49,115 nucleotides of DNA from Pseudomonas sp. RIT-PI-q (lineage in GTDB: Bacteria > Pseudomonadota > Gammaproteobacteria > Pseudomonadales > Pseudomonadaceae): NCBI RefSeq assembly GCF_001297125.1, contig NZ_LHPC01000010.1:1-49115 (forward strand), in the 5' to 3' direction. Position 1 is the first letter of the stretch. Every line of letters begins with the position of its first letter. Below the pieces are notes generated by a model that worked only from the letters and a program-made list of their open reading frames with translations, searched no databases and was not told the DNA's origin. This document shows, piece by piece, positions 23,196-33,112 of this stretch. A program made the position numbers and the translations under genes.

Positions 23196-23918
23196 CTATC
23201 GAACCTGAAGCAACCCAACCGTCTGCGCCGTACTCCAAAGCGCATTAGCGATGTACCGAAAGTTAATCAATGCCGCCAGATAACCATCCCCCTCAGGCGT
23301 CGTCGGCCCAGCAGTCGCATCACGCACCACTGCCACTTCAAACCCCTGCTCGAGCAACTCACGCAGATGCGACTCGACACAGAGATTGGCCGCCATACCC
23401 GCCAAAATAACCTGCGATACGCCATGCTTACGCAGCTGCAACGCCAGGTCATTGGTCTCCGGGCCATACACCTTATGCGGTGAAGCAATAATGGTTTTAC
23501 CGTCAAGAATGTAGGGCTTGTACTCAGGCATAAAGTCCGCACCAGAGTTCTCAAACCCGTCAAGCGTCAACGGCCCCTTGCGATCAAACATACCAATACT
23601 GTGCATGACCTTCTCCAGCGGCCCGCCGAAATGCCACTCGTGATCACACGGATAGTAATAATGTGGAGACACGGCCACCGTGATGCCCGCCTCTTTGGCG
23701 GCAGCAAACAACTGGCCAAGGTGCTTGACCACGTCGTGTTCAACCACACTCTTGCCAAACACACCCCAACTCACGCCCTCGGGGCTGAGGAAGTCGATTT
23801 GCGGATCGATGACCACCAACGCCGCCCGTGACAGGTCAAGCTTCATCCCCGGATCCGGCAGCGCAGGCTCCGCCGGGTCGGCATACTGGGGGGCAGTGCG
23901 AATTGAATCGTTGCTCAT
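23196..23918 (-). CDS. Isochorismatase-family cysteine hydrolase (second)
   Basis: Protein of 240 residues with a full Asp-Lys-Cys triad: Asp38 (VVIDPQIDF), Lys149 (SPHKVYGPETNDL) and Cys180 (GMAANLCVESHLRELL). It is only distantly like the hydrolase at 20851 and has an extended N-terminus with acidic and proline residues. Members of this branch hydrolyse amides or imides; the substrate is unknown. It is divergent from the AraC regulator across 153 bases, which may control it. Confidence 0.87.
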   Translation of the reverse strand: MSNDSIRTAPQYADPAEPALPDPGMKLDLSRAALVVIDPQIDFLSPEGVSWGVFGKSVVEHDVVKHLGQLFAAAKEAGITVAVSPHYYYPCDHEWHFGGPLEKVMHSIGMFDRKGPLTLDGFENSGADFMPEYKPYILDGKTIIASPHKVYGPETNDLALQLRKHGVSQVILAGMAANLCVESHLRELLEQGFEVAVVRDATAGPTTPEGDGYLAALINFRYIANALWSTAQTVGLLQVR

Positions 23919-24071
23919 GACAGTGGACTCCGGTCGCTTACAAGAAATATCACGCTACGCCATGGCGCCCTGAAGGAGCGTTGTCTACCATCGGCGAGCA
24001 CTTCATCCTATGGCCGCGCCCTGCTCGACTTTTGCCAGGACGTACAGAGTCTTTACCCCGGCGTCTCTATC

Positions 24072-24968
24072 ATGGATATCCTGTCCGAATTCTTCGAACG
24101 CACGAACCTCCAGGGTCGCTTGTTCTTCGCTGGCCAGGTGGAAGGTACGCTGGTGCTCGACAAGCCACCGGGCATGGCATTTATCCACGTCATCAGCCAG
24201 GGCGGTATCGACATGGTCCAGCCAGGGCTCCCGAAAATTTCAATCACCGAGCCGAGCGTGCTGTTTTGCCCCAGCAGCTGCCGCTACCAGTTGCGCTCCA
24301 GTTCGGTACAGGGCACGGAGCTGATTTGCGCCTCGTTCCAGTTCGGGCGCAACTCGCTGCAACCCTTCCCGCTGGGCCTCAAGGAAACGCTGGTGTTTGC
24401 GTTCAGCGAACTGGAAAACCTCGGGCCCGTGATCGCTTCACTGGTCGGCGAATTCCAGGATCAGGCGCCCGGCCGAACCAAGGCGCTCAACCTGCTGCTC
24501 GAATACATTTTCGTGGTGTTGGTGCGGCGCTCGGTCATCGAGCGCAAGATTTCCAGCGGCTTGCTCTACGCCCTCCAGGACGGACGCCTCGGCGCAGTAT
24601 TCACCCGGATCCACGAGGAACCCGAGGCGCTGTGGACCGTCGAGAAACTGGCGAGCCTGGCGCACATGTCGAGGTCGAAATTTTCGGCGTGCTTCACCCG
24701 GATCATGGAAATATCACCGATGGGCTACGTCACTGCCTGGCGGATGAAAGTGGCCCGGGACATGCTGCGCGACGGTGTGCAAATCAAGGTGATCGCCGCG
24801 TCGGTGGGCTACAGCTCGCAAGCGTCGTTCTCCCGAACCTTCCTCAATGTGGTGGGCTCGCCACCAGCCGAATGGCTCAAGCGCGACGTCAGTGGTGAAG
24901 ATGCTCCTCAGCTGACGGCGCGGGTATTGCGAGACCTGCCAGACGATTCAATCCCTGAAAACCCGTAA
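24072..24968 (+). CDS. AraC-family transcriptional regulator
   Basis: Protein of 298 residues. The N-terminal part (about 10-150) is a cupin-like sensing domain of the type that begins AraC proteins such as the one fused to cupin_6. The C-terminal 100 residues carry two helix-turn-helix motifs: WTVEKLASLAHMSRSKFSACFTRIMEISPMGYVTAWRMKVA and VIAASVGYSSQASFSRTFLNVVGSPPAEW. The ribosome-binding site is weak. It is divergent from the second hydrolase and 20 bases upstream of the NIPSNAP gene, so it probably regulates one or both. Confidence 0.9.
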   Translation: MDILSEFFERTNLQGRLFFAGQVEGTLVLDKPPGMAFIHVISQGGIDMVQPGLPKISITEPSVLFCPSSCRYQLRSSSVQGTELICASFQFGRNSLQPFPLGLKETLVFAFSELENLGPVIASLVGEFQDQAPGRTKALNLLLEYIFVVLVRRSVIERKISSGLLYALQDGRLGAVFTRIHEEPEALWTVEKLASLAHMSRSKFSACFTRIMEISPMGYVTAWRMKVARDMLRDGVQIKVIAASVGYSSQASFSRTFLNVVGSPPAEWLKRDVSGEDAPQLTARVLRDLPDDSIPENP

Positions 24969-24988
24969 CCCTGTGAGAGAGAAAACAG

Positions 24989-25315
24989 ATGGTCACTTGC
25001 TACCTGAAATACGTACTCGACCCGTTCAAACTCGAAGCGTTTGAACACTACGGCAAGCTGTGGATTCCACTCGTGGAAAAATTTGGCGGCCAGCATCACG
25101 GCTACTTCCTGCCGTCCGAGGGTGCCAACAACATTGCGCTGGCGATGTTTACTTTCCCCAGCCTGGCGGCCTACGAAAGTTATCGCCAACAGTCGGCGAA
25201 CGACCCGGAGTGCATCGCCGCTTTCAAGTACGCAGAAGAAACCCGCTGCATCCTCAGCTATGAGCGCAGCTTCTTCCGGCCGGTGTTCGGTGCCCAAGGA
25301 AATCAGACGATGTGA
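24989..25315 (+). CDS. NIPSNAP-family protein
   Basis: Protein of 108 residues with a dimeric alpha-beta barrel pattern, reading YLKYVLDPFKLEAFEHYGKLWIPLVEKFGGQHHGYFLPSEGANNIALAMFTFPSLAAYESYRQQ. NIPSNAP proteins are of unclear biochemical role. GAGAG precedes the start. It follows the AraC gene by 20 bases and likely shares its transcript. It converges with the GNAT gene (8-base gap). Confidence 0.85.
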   Translation: MVTCYLKYVLDPFKLEAFEHYGKLWIPLVEKFGGQHHGYFLPSEGANNIALAMFTFPSLAAYESYRQQSANDPECIAAFKYAEETRCILSYERSFFRPVFGAQGNQTM

Positions 25316-25323
25316 GCGCTGGA

Positions 25324-25782
25324 TCAGCGTTGTTTCAAATCGAGGCAATAGGTGAAGTAACCCGTATCGCGCACGTACCCCAAGGACTCGTACAAGCGTT
25401 GCGCGCCGTAATTATCCGTCGCCGTTTCCAGCGTTATGCCCTTGGCGCCGGTCAATAGCGCAACGTCGCGGGCCGTATTCATCAACAGCGTCCCGACGCC
25501 CTTGCCTCGGGCGTCGGGTGCTGTGAACAAGTCACCGAGCAGCCAGGTGCGGTGCGCTTCGATGGAGGAAAAGGTCGGGAACAATTGCACGAAACCCAGT
25601 GCTTCGCCGCTGGCGTCCTCGGCGTAGAAAATCACCGATTCGTCCCGGGCGATGCGCTCGGCGATGAAGTCGCGGGACTGAGGCAGGTTCGATGGCTGGC
25701 CGTAGAAGCCTCGATAGGCGTCGAACAGGCTGGCGATTTTGTCGAGGTGGGAGGCGTCGGCGCGCAGGGCCAGGATAGCCAT
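25324..25782 (-). CDS. GNAT-family N-acetyltransferase
   Basis: Protein of 152 residues with the GNAT core: LGDLFTAPDARGKGVGTLLMNTARDVA (acetyl-CoA-binding R-G-K-G-V-G) and ITLETATDNYGAQRLYESLGYVRDTGYFTYCLDL. The start at 25782 (MAILALRADASHL) is chosen for GGAG seven bases upstream; an upstream ATG at 25824 adds 14 residues without support. The acceptor is unknown. A large REP hairpin lies just upstream (25829-25922). Confidence 0.88.
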   Translation of the reverse strand: MAILALRADASHLDKIASLFDAYRGFYGQPSNLPQSRDFIAERIARDESVIFYAEDASGEALGFVQLFPTFSSIEAHRTWLLGDLFTAPDARGKGVGTLLMNTARDVALLTGAKGITLETATDNYGAQRLYESLGYVRDTGYFTYCLDLKQR

Positions 25783-25828
25783 GAGGGTGCTCCATTGCGG
25801 TCTCAAGGATTTACAGCCTAGCAAAGGA

Positions 25829-25922
25829 TCAAAAGATCGCAGCCTCGTTTCACTCGACAGCTCCTACAGGGTTTCCATTTCTCTGTAGGAGCTGTCGAGT
25901 GAAACGAGGCTGCGATCTTTTC
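25829..25922. repeat. Paired REP element (TGTAGGAGCTGTCGAGTGAAACGAGG family)
   Basis: The arms AAAAGATCGCAGCCTCGTTT... (25830-25869) and its inverse (25884-25921) are almost perfectly complementary over about 38 bases with a 14-base loop. The same repeat recurs between gcvP and glyA. Confidence 0.87.
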
Positions 25923-25928
25923 GTAGAG

Positions 25929-27617
25929 TCAAACCCGCACATTACGCCCCGGCGACGTTGAGCGCTGGCTGTTCTCCCAGTTCTCGACCAGCCCCACCGG
26001 CGCATCGGACGCCGGCAGCATGCTGCGTCCAAGCACCAGATCGGAGGCCCGCTCGGCGAGCATGATCGTCGGTGCATTGAGGTTGCCGTTCGGCTCAGTC
26101 GGGAACACCGAAGAATCGATCACCCGCAACCCGGCGATGCCATGCACCCGCAGCTCGGAATCCACCACCGCCATGTCGTCCTCGCCCATACGGCACGAAC
26201 CACAAGGGTGGTAAGTGCTCTCCAGGTTTTCACGGACGAAGGCGTCGATTTCTTCATCGCTGTTCACCAGTGACCCCGGTGCAATTTCGCCGTCGCGGAA
26301 ACGGTCCATCGCCTTCTGGCCGATGATCTCGCGGGTCAGGCGAATGCAGCGGCGGAAGCCTTCGCGGTCCTCTTCCCGTTGCAAGTAGTTGAACTGGATT
26401 TCCGGATGCTCGTAAGGATCAGCCGAGCGCACGCGCACATGGCCACGGCTTTTTGGTTTGTTCGGCCCGGTGAGCACCATGAAGCCATGGCCCTTGATCG
26501 GTTTATTGCCGTCGTAACGCATGGCTGCCGGCAGAAAGTGAAACTGAATGTCCGGCCAGCGCAGGCCCTTGTCCGAGCGGATGAAACCACCGGCCTCGAA
26601 GTGGTTGGTGGCGCCGAGCCCGTCCTTGAACAACAGCCAGCGCAGGCCGATCAACAGCTTGCTCAGCGGGTCCATTTTGCTGTTGAGCGTCACTGGTTCC
26701 TTGCAGCCGAACTGAATGTACACCTCGGCGTGATCCTGCAGGTTCTCCCCTACTCCCGGCAGGTCATGACGCACGCCAATCCCGGCTTTGCGCAGCACCG
26801 CAGCCGGACCGATGCCGGAGCGTTGCAGCAGGTGCGGCGAACCGATGGGCCCGGACGATATGAGCACTTCCCGGTTGCAATAGACCTGGTGGGTCTGACC
26901 TTCGTGGTCATAGATGATGCCCACCGCACGTTTGCCTTCGAGGATGACCTGACGGGTCATCGCGTGGGTGATCACTGTCAGGTTCGGACGGCCCATGGCC
27001 GGGCGCAGATACGCGTTAGCGGTGGAACAGCGCACGCCATTCTTCACCGTCATGTGCATGGCACCGAAACCTTCCTGCATGAAACCGTTGCAGTCGTCGG
27101 TCTTGATGTAGCCCGCTTCGGCGCCGGCTTCGACCCAGGCCCCGTACAGCGGGTTCTTCATGTGGTTGCCGTTGGTGGTGTGCAGCGGCCCGGTTTGCCC
27201 GCGATAGTTGTCACCACCCGACTCGTAGCTCTCGGCCCGTTTGAAGTACGGCAGGCAATTGCGATAACCCCAACCCTGCGCGCCGAGGGATTCCCACTCG
27301 TCGAAGTCATAGGCATGGCCACGGATGTAGACCAGGCCATTGATCGACGACGAGCCGCCCAGCACCTTGCCTCGCGGACAGTGGATGCGCCGGCCGTTGA
27401 GGAACGGCTCCGGCTCGGTCTCGTAGCGCCAGTTGTACTTCTTGGTGTTCATCGGGATCGAGAACGCACTGGGCATCTGAATCACCACACTGCGGTCGCT
27501 GCCACCGAATTCCAGGACCAGGACCGAAGTGGCCGGGTCTTCGCTCAAGCGGTTGGCCAACACACAACCCGCCGAGCCGGCACCGATGATGATGTAGTCG
27601 TATTTTTGCGTATTCAT
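25929..27617 (-). CDS. GMC-family FAD oxidoreductase (choline dehydrogenase-like)
   Basis: Oxidises an alcohol to an aldehyde using FAD. The 562-residue protein has the N-terminal FAD motif [21 protein letters not shown], the GMC signatures [27 protein letters not shown] and [18 protein letters not shown], and the catalytic His-Asn pair in [12 protein letters not shown] and [17 protein letters not shown]. It resembles BetA, but the genes around it (NCS1 permease, aldehyde dehydrogenase, ureohydrolase) point to another alcohol, perhaps one bearing a guanidino or other nitrogen group. It starts 2 bases after the permease stop. The stop is six bases from a REP element. Confidence 0.9.
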   Translation of the reverse strand: MNTQKYDYIIIGAGSAGCVLANRLSEDPATSVLVLEFGGSDRSVVIQMPSAFSIPMNTKKYNWRYETEPEPFLNGRRIHCPRGKVLGGSSSINGLVYIRGHAYDFDEWESLGAQGWGYRNCLPYFKRAESYESGGDNYRGQTGPLHTTNGNHMKNPLYGAWVEAGAEAGYIKTDDCNGFMQEGFGAMHMTVKNGVRCSTANAYLRPAMGRPNLTVITHAMTRQVILEGKRAVGIIYDHEGQTHQVYCNREVLISSGPIGSPHLLQRSGIGPAAVLRKAGIGVRHDLPGVGENLQDHAEVYIQFGCKEPVTLNSKMDPLSKLLIGLRWLLFKDGLGATNHFEAGGFIRSDKGLRWPDIQFHFLPAAMRYDGNKPIKGHGFMVLTGPNKPKSRGHVRVRSADPYEHPEIQFNYLQREEDREGFRRCIRLTREIIGQKAMDRFRDGEIAPGSLVNSDEEIDAFVRENLESTYHPCGSCRMGEDDMAVVDSELRVHGIAGLRVIDSSVFPTEPNGNLNAPTIMLAERASDLVLGRSMLPASDAPVGLVENWENSQRSTSPGRNVRV

Positions 27618-27619
27618 GA

Positions 27620-29188
27620 TTATCTCCGGACCGTCGATTCGTTGAAAACGTGCAATGAAGGCAGGGTTAACTTGTCGCCGGTGGTGTATTGCGGGCAGGT
27701 CTTTTCGATGTCCTGGATGACGGTTTCTTCACGTTTGAGATCGATCGAGCGGCTGAACCAGTAGTACACCAGCCCCGACACGATCAGCCCGACCAGCCAG
27801 GCGATGTCGATACTGCCGAGCGCTTTGGCCAGCGGGCCGACATACACCTCGCGCTGCTCGACGCCGTCGTAGATGTAGAAGAACGGGATCATCGAGATGA
27901 AGCCGATGGCGTACGCCGCGATGCCGCGCAGGCCCCAGCTGCCGTAGATGTTGCCGTGGGGCATGAAGAAGTGCGGGATGGCGTAGCGACCTTTGCGGAC
28001 GAAGAAGTAGTCGGTCAGGTTGACCGAGGTCCAGGGCACCAGGAAGTACAGCATCACCACCAGATAAATGCCCAACACCGACAAGCCTTTACCCGAACTC
28101 TGGATGCTCAGGGCTACGCCCAGTTGCAGCAGGATCACGAAACCGATGGCCAAGATGCGCGCCTTGCGGGTCGGTTCGATGTGCTTGATGGAATCGACGC
28201 AGGTCAGCGTGGTCAGCTTGGCGCTGTAGATGTTCATCGCGATCACCGGCAGGAACGCCAGGATCGTCACGACTACCACGGCGGTGCCCATCAGCGGCGA
28301 CACGGTATTGCCCACTTGCCCGAGGGCCACCAGCACGTCAGTGGAATGCAGGTGATCGGCCAGCCAGCCGCCTACGGAAATCATCCACGCGCCGGACAAC
28401 GAGGCACCGAGGAAGACCACTGCAATCAGCTTGCCGCTGGAAGTGTTTTTCGGCAGGTAGCGCGAGTAGTCGGAGACATACGGGGCGTACGCGATGTTGT
28501 AGCTCGCCGCCGCCGCGAACTGGGCGATGAAACCGGTCCAGTTGAAACCCAACGGCGCCGGGGCCACTTCACCTTCCGCCAGTGCCGGCAGCACCGCATC
28601 GGGCACCCAGCCCATCACCACCGCCAAGGTCACCAGGCCGTACAGCGGCAGCGACAGGTAAAGCGCCCATTTGAAACTGCGGTGCATCCAGTCATGGCCA
28701 AGGATCGCCAGCACCGCCGCCGGTATAGTCACGGCCACCGCGATCACGGCGGGGTTGAAGCCGAAGAGCGTGTGCAGCCCTTGCATCATCAACACCAGGT
28801 TGACGATGTTGAAACCGGCGAACACAAACAGCGTTGCCAGCAGCACCAGGATCACACCGCGATAGCCGAACTGCGCGCGGGACTGGATCATCTGCGGCAG
28901 GCCCAGGTGTGGGCCTTGCGAACCGTGAAAGGCCATGAACAGCGTGCCGAACATGATGCCCAGCGTGCCGGCGAGTGTGGTCCAGAGCGCGGTCAGGCCG
29001 ACGCTTGGGCCGACGAAGCCGATGGTCATGGTAAAGAAGGTGAAGTTGCCGAGGAACCAGAACGGGCCCTGGCTCGACAGTTTGTCGGTGCGCTCGTTTT
29101 CCGGGATGAAGTCAATCGAATGGCTTTCGACGACGGGTTTGTCATCGAGGACCGACACGCTCGGGGCTGACTTGGCGTTAGTGTTCAT
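27620..29188 (-). CDS. NCS1-family nucleobase/cation symporter
   Basis: Membrane permease of 522 residues with about 12 helices. NCS1 features: [80 protein letters not shown] and [20 protein letters not shown]. Known members carry cytosine, purines, allantoin, hydantoins or related compounds. It precedes the GMC gene by 2 bases; 228 bases and a REP element separate it from the aldehyde dehydrogenase gene. It is distinct from the second NCS1 gene at 42761. Confidence 0.9.
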   Translation of the reverse strand: MNTNAKSAPSVSVLDDKPVVESHSIDFIPENERTDKLSSQGPFWFLGNFTFFTMTIGFVGPSVGLTALWTTLAGTLGIMFGTLFMAFHGSQGPHLGLPQMIQSRAQFGYRGVILVLLATLFVFAGFNIVNLVLMMQGLHTLFGFNPAVIAVAVTIPAAVLAILGHDWMHRSFKWALYLSLPLYGLVTLAVVMGWVPDAVLPALAEGEVAPAPLGFNWTGFIAQFAAAASYNIAYAPYVSDYSRYLPKNTSSGKLIAVVFLGASLSGAWMISVGGWLADHLHSTDVLVALGQVGNTVSPLMGTAVVVVTILAFLPVIAMNIYSAKLTTLTCVDSIKHIEPTRKARILAIGFVILLQLGVALSIQSSGKGLSVLGIYLVVMLYFLVPWTSVNLTDYFFVRKGRYAIPHFFMPHGNIYGSWGLRGIAAYAIGFISMIPFFYIYDGVEQREVYVGPLAKALGSIDIAWLVGLIVSGLVYYWFSRSIDLKREETVIQDIEKTCPQYTTGDKLTLPSLHVFNESTVRR

Positions 29189-29301
29189 GATGGTCTCTTA
29201 TTGTTGGAAGATCATGACGAGGTAACAGCATTCTTTTGGGTGAACGACGCCCCTTTGCCTCCTTGCCGTTCCAATGTCTTCAACCGCCGAAACCGTTTTT
29301 C

Positions 29302-29393
29302 TGTAGGAGCGAAGCTTGCTCGCGAATGCGGCGGATCAGCTGACATCAATATTGGATGTGCCGGCCTCTTCGCGAGCAAGCTTCGCTCCTACA
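29302..29393. repeat. Paired REP element (TGTAGGAGCGAAGCTTGCTCGCGA family)
   Basis: Arms TGTAGGAGCGAAGCTTGC... (29302-29326) and the inverse ...AAGCTTCGCTCCTACA (29369-29393) flank about 42 bases. It lies within an apparent operon, between the aldehyde dehydrogenase and permease genes. Confidence 0.85.
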
Positions 29394-29416
29394 AAGGCCG
29401 GGCGGTGTTCACCCGT

Positions 29417-30925
29417 TCAAGGCAACGTGATCCAGACTGCTTTGGTTTCGAGCAGGTAATCGAGCTGCTCTGCGCCCAGGTCCTTGCCGAATCCGGACTG
29501 TTTGTAGCCGCCGAACGGCATCGACGGGTCGAGGGTGCCGTGGGCGTTGACGTAGACCGAACCCGCTTTCAGCCGGGGAATCAGGCTGTGCACTTTCCCA
29601 AGGTCATTGGAATACAGTGCAGCGGCCAGGCCGTAGGGCGAATCATTGGCCAGGGCCAGGGCCTCTTCCTCATCGTCGAACGCTGCGGTGACCAGCACCG
29701 GGCCAAAGATCTCTTCCTGGACGATGCGCATGTCGTTGCGGCAATGGGCGAAAATGGTCGGCTCGACGAAGAAACCGGGACCTTCGACTGGCTGGCCGCC
29801 GTAGACCAGTTCGGCACCTTCCTGCTTGCCGGTTTCGATGTACTCGGTCACGCGCTGCTTTTGCAGGGCCGAGACCAGCGGGCCGATGAAGCAGTCTGGG
29901 TCCAGGCCCGGTGCCATTTTCAAGGTGCGCGTGTAGGCGATCAGCTCGCGGAGGAATTCGTCGTAGACGCTGCGATGAATATAGGCCCGCGTGCCGGCGT
30001 CGCACACCTGGCCAGAGTTGAAGAACACGCCATTGGCGACCGCTTGCGCAGCGGCCGGAATGTCGGCATCGGCCAGGACGATTACCGGTGATTTTCCTCC
30101 GAGTTCCAGCGTTAGTCGCTTCATTTCGTCCAGCGCAGCGCGTCCGACGGTGCGGCCGACCGGGGTCGAACCGGTGAAGGTCAGTTTGTCGATGCCGGGA
30201 TGGGTGGCCATGGCCGCACCGACCACGCTGCCGCGCCCGGTGACGATGTTGATCACCCCGTCCGGAATGCCGGCTTCCTGCACCAGCTCGGCAAAACGCA
30301 AGGCCGACAGCGAGGTCAGTTCGGCGGGTTTAACCACCACGGTGCAACCGGTGGCCAGCGCAGCGCCAAGCTTCCAGGCCATGGTTTGCAGCGGGAAATT
30401 CCACGGCACGATGGCGCCCACCACACCCACCGCTTCCTTGCGTGTATAAGCCAGGTAATTGCCCGGCAGCGACGGCTCGACGGTGCGCCCATGAAGCTTG
30501 GTGGCCCAACCGGCGAAATAGCGCAGGGTATCGACCGTGCCCTGGATATCGACATCCTTGGCGAACGCCACGGACTTGCCCATGTCGATCGATTCGATTT
30601 CCGCCAGCTCAGCGGCGTTGGCTTCAATCAAGTCCGCCAGACGCTGGATCAGCCGTTCGCGTTCCGCCGGTTTCGCCTGGCGCCAGGCACCGCCGTCGAA
30701 CTGTGCGCGGGCGGCTTGCACGGCGCGGTCCAGATCCTCGGTGGTGCCCATGGGAATGCGAGTGATCAGGCCTTCGGTAGAAGGTTCGATGACGTCGGAA
30801 GTCTGGCCGTCGCTGGCCTCGACAAAGGCCCCGCCAATGAACATTTTCTGGACCTTGCCGAGGAAAGTCTGGGTCGCTTCACAGACGCCGAATTTTTGCA
30901 GGTATTGCTTGACGATCGCGTCCAT
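29417..30925 (-). CDS. NAD-dependent aldehyde dehydrogenase (betaine-aldehyde-type)
   Basis: Protein of 502 residues, classical ALDH fold. Marks: VPWNFPLQTMAWKLGAALATGCTVVVKPAE, FTGSTPVGRTVGRAALD, general base Glu274 in LELGGKSP, catalytic Cys308 in FFNSGQVCDAGTRAYIH, and EEIFGPVL. The aldehyde is likely the product of the GMC enzyme encoded downstream. An annotation as betaine or gamma-aminobutyraldehyde dehydrogenase would be a guess. It is 66 bases downstream of the ureohydrolase gene. Confidence 0.9.
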   Translation of the reverse strand: MDAIVKQYLQKFGVCEATQTFLGKVQKMFIGGAFVEASDGQTSDVIEPSTEGLITRIPMGTTEDLDRAVQAARAQFDGGAWRQAKPAERERLIQRLADLIEANAAELAEIESIDMGKSVAFAKDVDIQGTVDTLRYFAGWATKLHGRTVEPSLPGNYLAYTRKEAVGVVGAIVPWNFPLQTMAWKLGAALATGCTVVVKPAELTSLSALRFAELVQEAGIPDGVINIVTGRGSVVGAAMATHPGIDKLTFTGSTPVGRTVGRAALDEMKRLTLELGGKSPVIVLADADIPAAAQAVANGVFFNSGQVCDAGTRAYIHRSVYDEFLRELIAYTRTLKMAPGLDPDCFIGPLVSALQKQRVTEYIETGKQEGAELVYGGQPVEGPGFFVEPTIFAHCRNDMRIVQEEIFGPVLVTAAFDDEEEALALANDSPYGLAAALYSNDLGKVHSLIPRLKAGSVYVNAHGTLDPSMPFGGYKQSGFGKDLGAEQLDYLLETKAVWITLP

Positions 30926-30991
30926 TTTTATTCTCTCTGCCCGGCGGTCAGTTCACACCGGGCACTGTGGTTTCGATGATCGAACCGGCAT

Positions 30992-31990
30992 TCAGGCCGG
31001 GATGGTTTCGTTCTCGGCCGCACGTACCTTGGTCCGTTCGTGGAAGATGAAACCGATGCTGTTGAGCAGCAGTTGCGCCGCCAGAATCGAGGTCATGCCG
31101 GTCGGGTCATACACGGGCGCGACTTCCACCAGGTCCATGCCGACGATGTTGCCTTGGCTGCGTTTGGCCAGGGCCTGGATGATTTCCAGCACTTCGTAGT
31201 AGAGGAAGCCGCCATGGCTCGGCGTGCCGGTGCCGGGGGCGATGGACGGGTCGAAACCGTCAATGTCGATGGTGATGTAGTAGTTGATGTTTTGCGGAAT
31301 CAACGCCAGCACACCTTCGACGCCAAGGCGGCGCACGTCGCGTACCGAAAGAATTTTCGAGCCCGCTGCATGGGCCGCTTCGTAGTCATCGCGGTTGGAA
31401 GAAGACACGTTGCGGATGCCCATCTGGGTCATGCCGACGATGTGGTTCATTTCCGAGGCGCGGCGCAGCGGGTTGCCGTGGCCGTAGCGAACGCCGTGGC
31501 GCTCGTCGACGAAATCCAGGTGCGCATCGAAGTGGATGATGTGGATCGGGCCGCGTCCCTCGAAGGCCTTGATCACCGGGGCGTGAACCGAGTGATCGCC
31601 GCCCAGTACCACTGGCATGACACCGGCATCGAGAATCTTGCGCACGGCGTATTCGGTGTTCTGGTTACTGGTGACCATGTCGGTGTGCACGATGTCGGCA
31701 TCACCGACGTCGACCATGCGCACGTCGGCGGCGGTCAGGTACATGACGTCATCTTCGTGGTCGTAGGCGCCGGCATGACCGAAGGAAAACAGCGTCGATG
31801 CCTCACGAATGCCGCGTGGTCCGAAGCGTGCGCCGGAGCGCCATTGGGTGCCCATGTCGTTGGGCACGCCGAGGACCGCCACGTCCGCGTCCAGGGCATC
31901 CCAATCGGTGCAAACCGGGGATTTGCCAAAGGTGCAATGACCCACGAATGGCAGGTTCAGACGACCGGATTCATAACCGTTGTTGGACAT
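30992..31990 (-). CDS. Ureohydrolase (agmatinase/arginase family)
   Basis: Metal-dependent hydrolase of 332 residues that releases urea from a guanidino compound. All three signature motifs with metal-binding residues are visible: VVLGGDHSVHAPV, IIHFDAHLDFVDE and ITIDIDGFDPSIAPGTGTP. The start at 31990 (MSNNGYES) is used because AGAGG lies six bases before it. A specific substrate is not fixed: agmatinase, guanidinobutyrase, guanidinopropionase, guanidine hydrolase or a related activity all use this fold. First gene of the unit with aldehyde dehydrogenase, permease and GMC oxidase, and divergent from the LysR gene, which likely regulates it. Confidence 0.88.
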   Translation of the reverse strand: MSNNGYESGRLNLPFVGHCTFGKSPVCTDWDALDADVAVLGVPNDMGTQWRSGARFGPRGIREASTLFSFGHAGAYDHEDDVMYLTAADVRMVDVGDADIVHTDMVTSNQNTEYAVRKILDAGVMPVVLGGDHSVHAPVIKAFEGRGPIHIIHFDAHLDFVDERHGVRYGHGNPLRRASEMNHIVGMTQMGIRNVSSSNRDDYEAAHAAGSKILSVRDVRRLGVEGVLALIPQNINYYITIDIDGFDPSIAPGTGTPSHGGFLYYEVLEIIQALAKRSQGNIVGMDLVEVAPVYDPTGMTSILAAQLLLNSIGFIFHERTKVRAAENETIPA

Positions 31991-32141
31991 TTCAAGCCTC
32001 TCCACTTTTTGTTTTCGGCTTGGCGGACTGCAAGGCGACCGCCGTTGGAGTGACTATGAGCGCAGGTTTTCGTGGAAAAAATGCTAAACATCAGATACTC
32101 ATATCGGCATTACCGATGCATCCACACGCGGGAGGTCCAAG

Positions 32142-33056
32142 GTGATCCAGCTCCACGATGTCGATCTGAAACTGCTCAGGGTGTTTGCCACGATTGTCAG
32201 GTGCGGCGGGGTTTTCGCCGCGCCGGCGGGGGTGAGCGCCGGCCCGCCCACCACCACCGAACAAACGACCCCTCTGGAACCCCGCCTCGGGGTCAAACTC
32301 TGCCAACGCGGGCGCAGCGGCTTTCGCCTGACCGAGCAAGGCGTGGCGATTCATGAAGCCACCCAACGCCTGCTGTCGGCGGTGGAAAACTTCTGCATGG
32401 ACGCCGACGTGCTCAAGCAGCACATCAGCGGCAAGCTCAATCTGGGGATCATCGACACCACCATCACCGACCCGGATTCGCCGATCCCGCGCACCACCCA
32501 GCGCTTCGTATCGCGCGGGCATGATGTGCACCTGAACGTGTATGTCGGCACCCCCGCCGAGCTGGAGGAACGCGTGCTCGACGGCCGCCTGCACCTGGCC
32601 ATCGGGCATTTCCCGATCCATGTGCCGGGCCTGTTGCACTCACCGTTGTATCGAGAGGCCCTGGGACTGTATTGCGGGCGGCGCCATCCGCTGCATGGCA
32701 GCAAGGCCGAGGGTGGCGAACTGCTCGAAGAGATTGCCGCGAGCCGGATTGTCGTGCGCGGCTACATGCAGCAATACGACCTCGAACACCTGGGTGTGAG
32801 CAAAGCGGCGGCCACCGTCGACAACATCGAGGCGCTGGCGATCCTGATCATCTCGGGGGCTTATCTGGGCTTTCTGCCCGCGCACTTTGCCGCTCAGTGG
32901 ATCAAGACCGGCGAGATGCACCAATTGGCGCCAGGCAGCTTGCAATTGATGTCGCCGTTCGATGTGATCACCCGCCGAGGCACGGCCCCCCCGCCGATCC
33001 TTCAGGCGTTCCTCGAAGACCTGGGCGCCAGTTCGCGCAAGGCCGGCAACACCTGA
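32142..33056 (+). CDS. LysR-family regulator with anomalous DNA-binding helix
   Basis: Protein of 304 residues, GTG start with GGAGG six bases upstream. The substrate-binding domain and the wing (RLGVKLCQRGRSGFRLTEQG) look normal. In the helix-turn-helix, residues about 20-48 read GGVFAAPAGVSAGPPTTTEQ and TTPLEPRLGV. Four prolines sit at positions that are normally Gln/Ala, Ser, Ala/Arg and Thr, and Thr sits where Ile and Met are usual. This would disrupt the recognition helix. Codons and frame are intact, so the protein is made but may not bind DNA; a local sequencing-error patch is an alternative. Divergent from the ureohydrolase unit, its probable target. Confidence 0.8.
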   Translation: MIQLHDVDLKLLRVFATIVRCGGVFAAPAGVSAGPPTTTEQTTPLEPRLGVKLCQRGRSGFRLTEQGVAIHEATQRLLSAVENFCMDADVLKQHISGKLNLGIIDTTITDPDSPIPRTTQRFVSRGHDVHLNVYVGTPAELEERVLDGRLHLAIGHFPIHVPGLLHSPLYREALGLYCGRRHPLHGSKAEGGELLEEIAASRIVVRGYMQQYDLEHLGVSKAAATVDNIEALAILIISGAYLGFLPAHFAAQWIKTGEMHQLAPGSLQLMSPFDVITRRGTAPPPILQAFLEDLGASSRKAGNT

Positions 33057-33112
33057 CAGACACGAGTCGTGCCGGTCATACTCATTCAGTTCGCCAACTT
33101 TGCAGGCTACCT

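Noticed and set aside
27689..29170. 493-codon open frame antisense to the first NCS1 permease
   Set aside because: Extremely His/Gln/Asp/Arg-rich translation, no family features, wholly opposite a clear membrane protein gene.
32672..33112. Upstream extension of the TyrR-like regulator by about 147 codons
   Set aside because: This part overlaps the LysR gene in another frame. The ACT domain begins exactly at the ATG at 33113, which has a ribosome-binding site.
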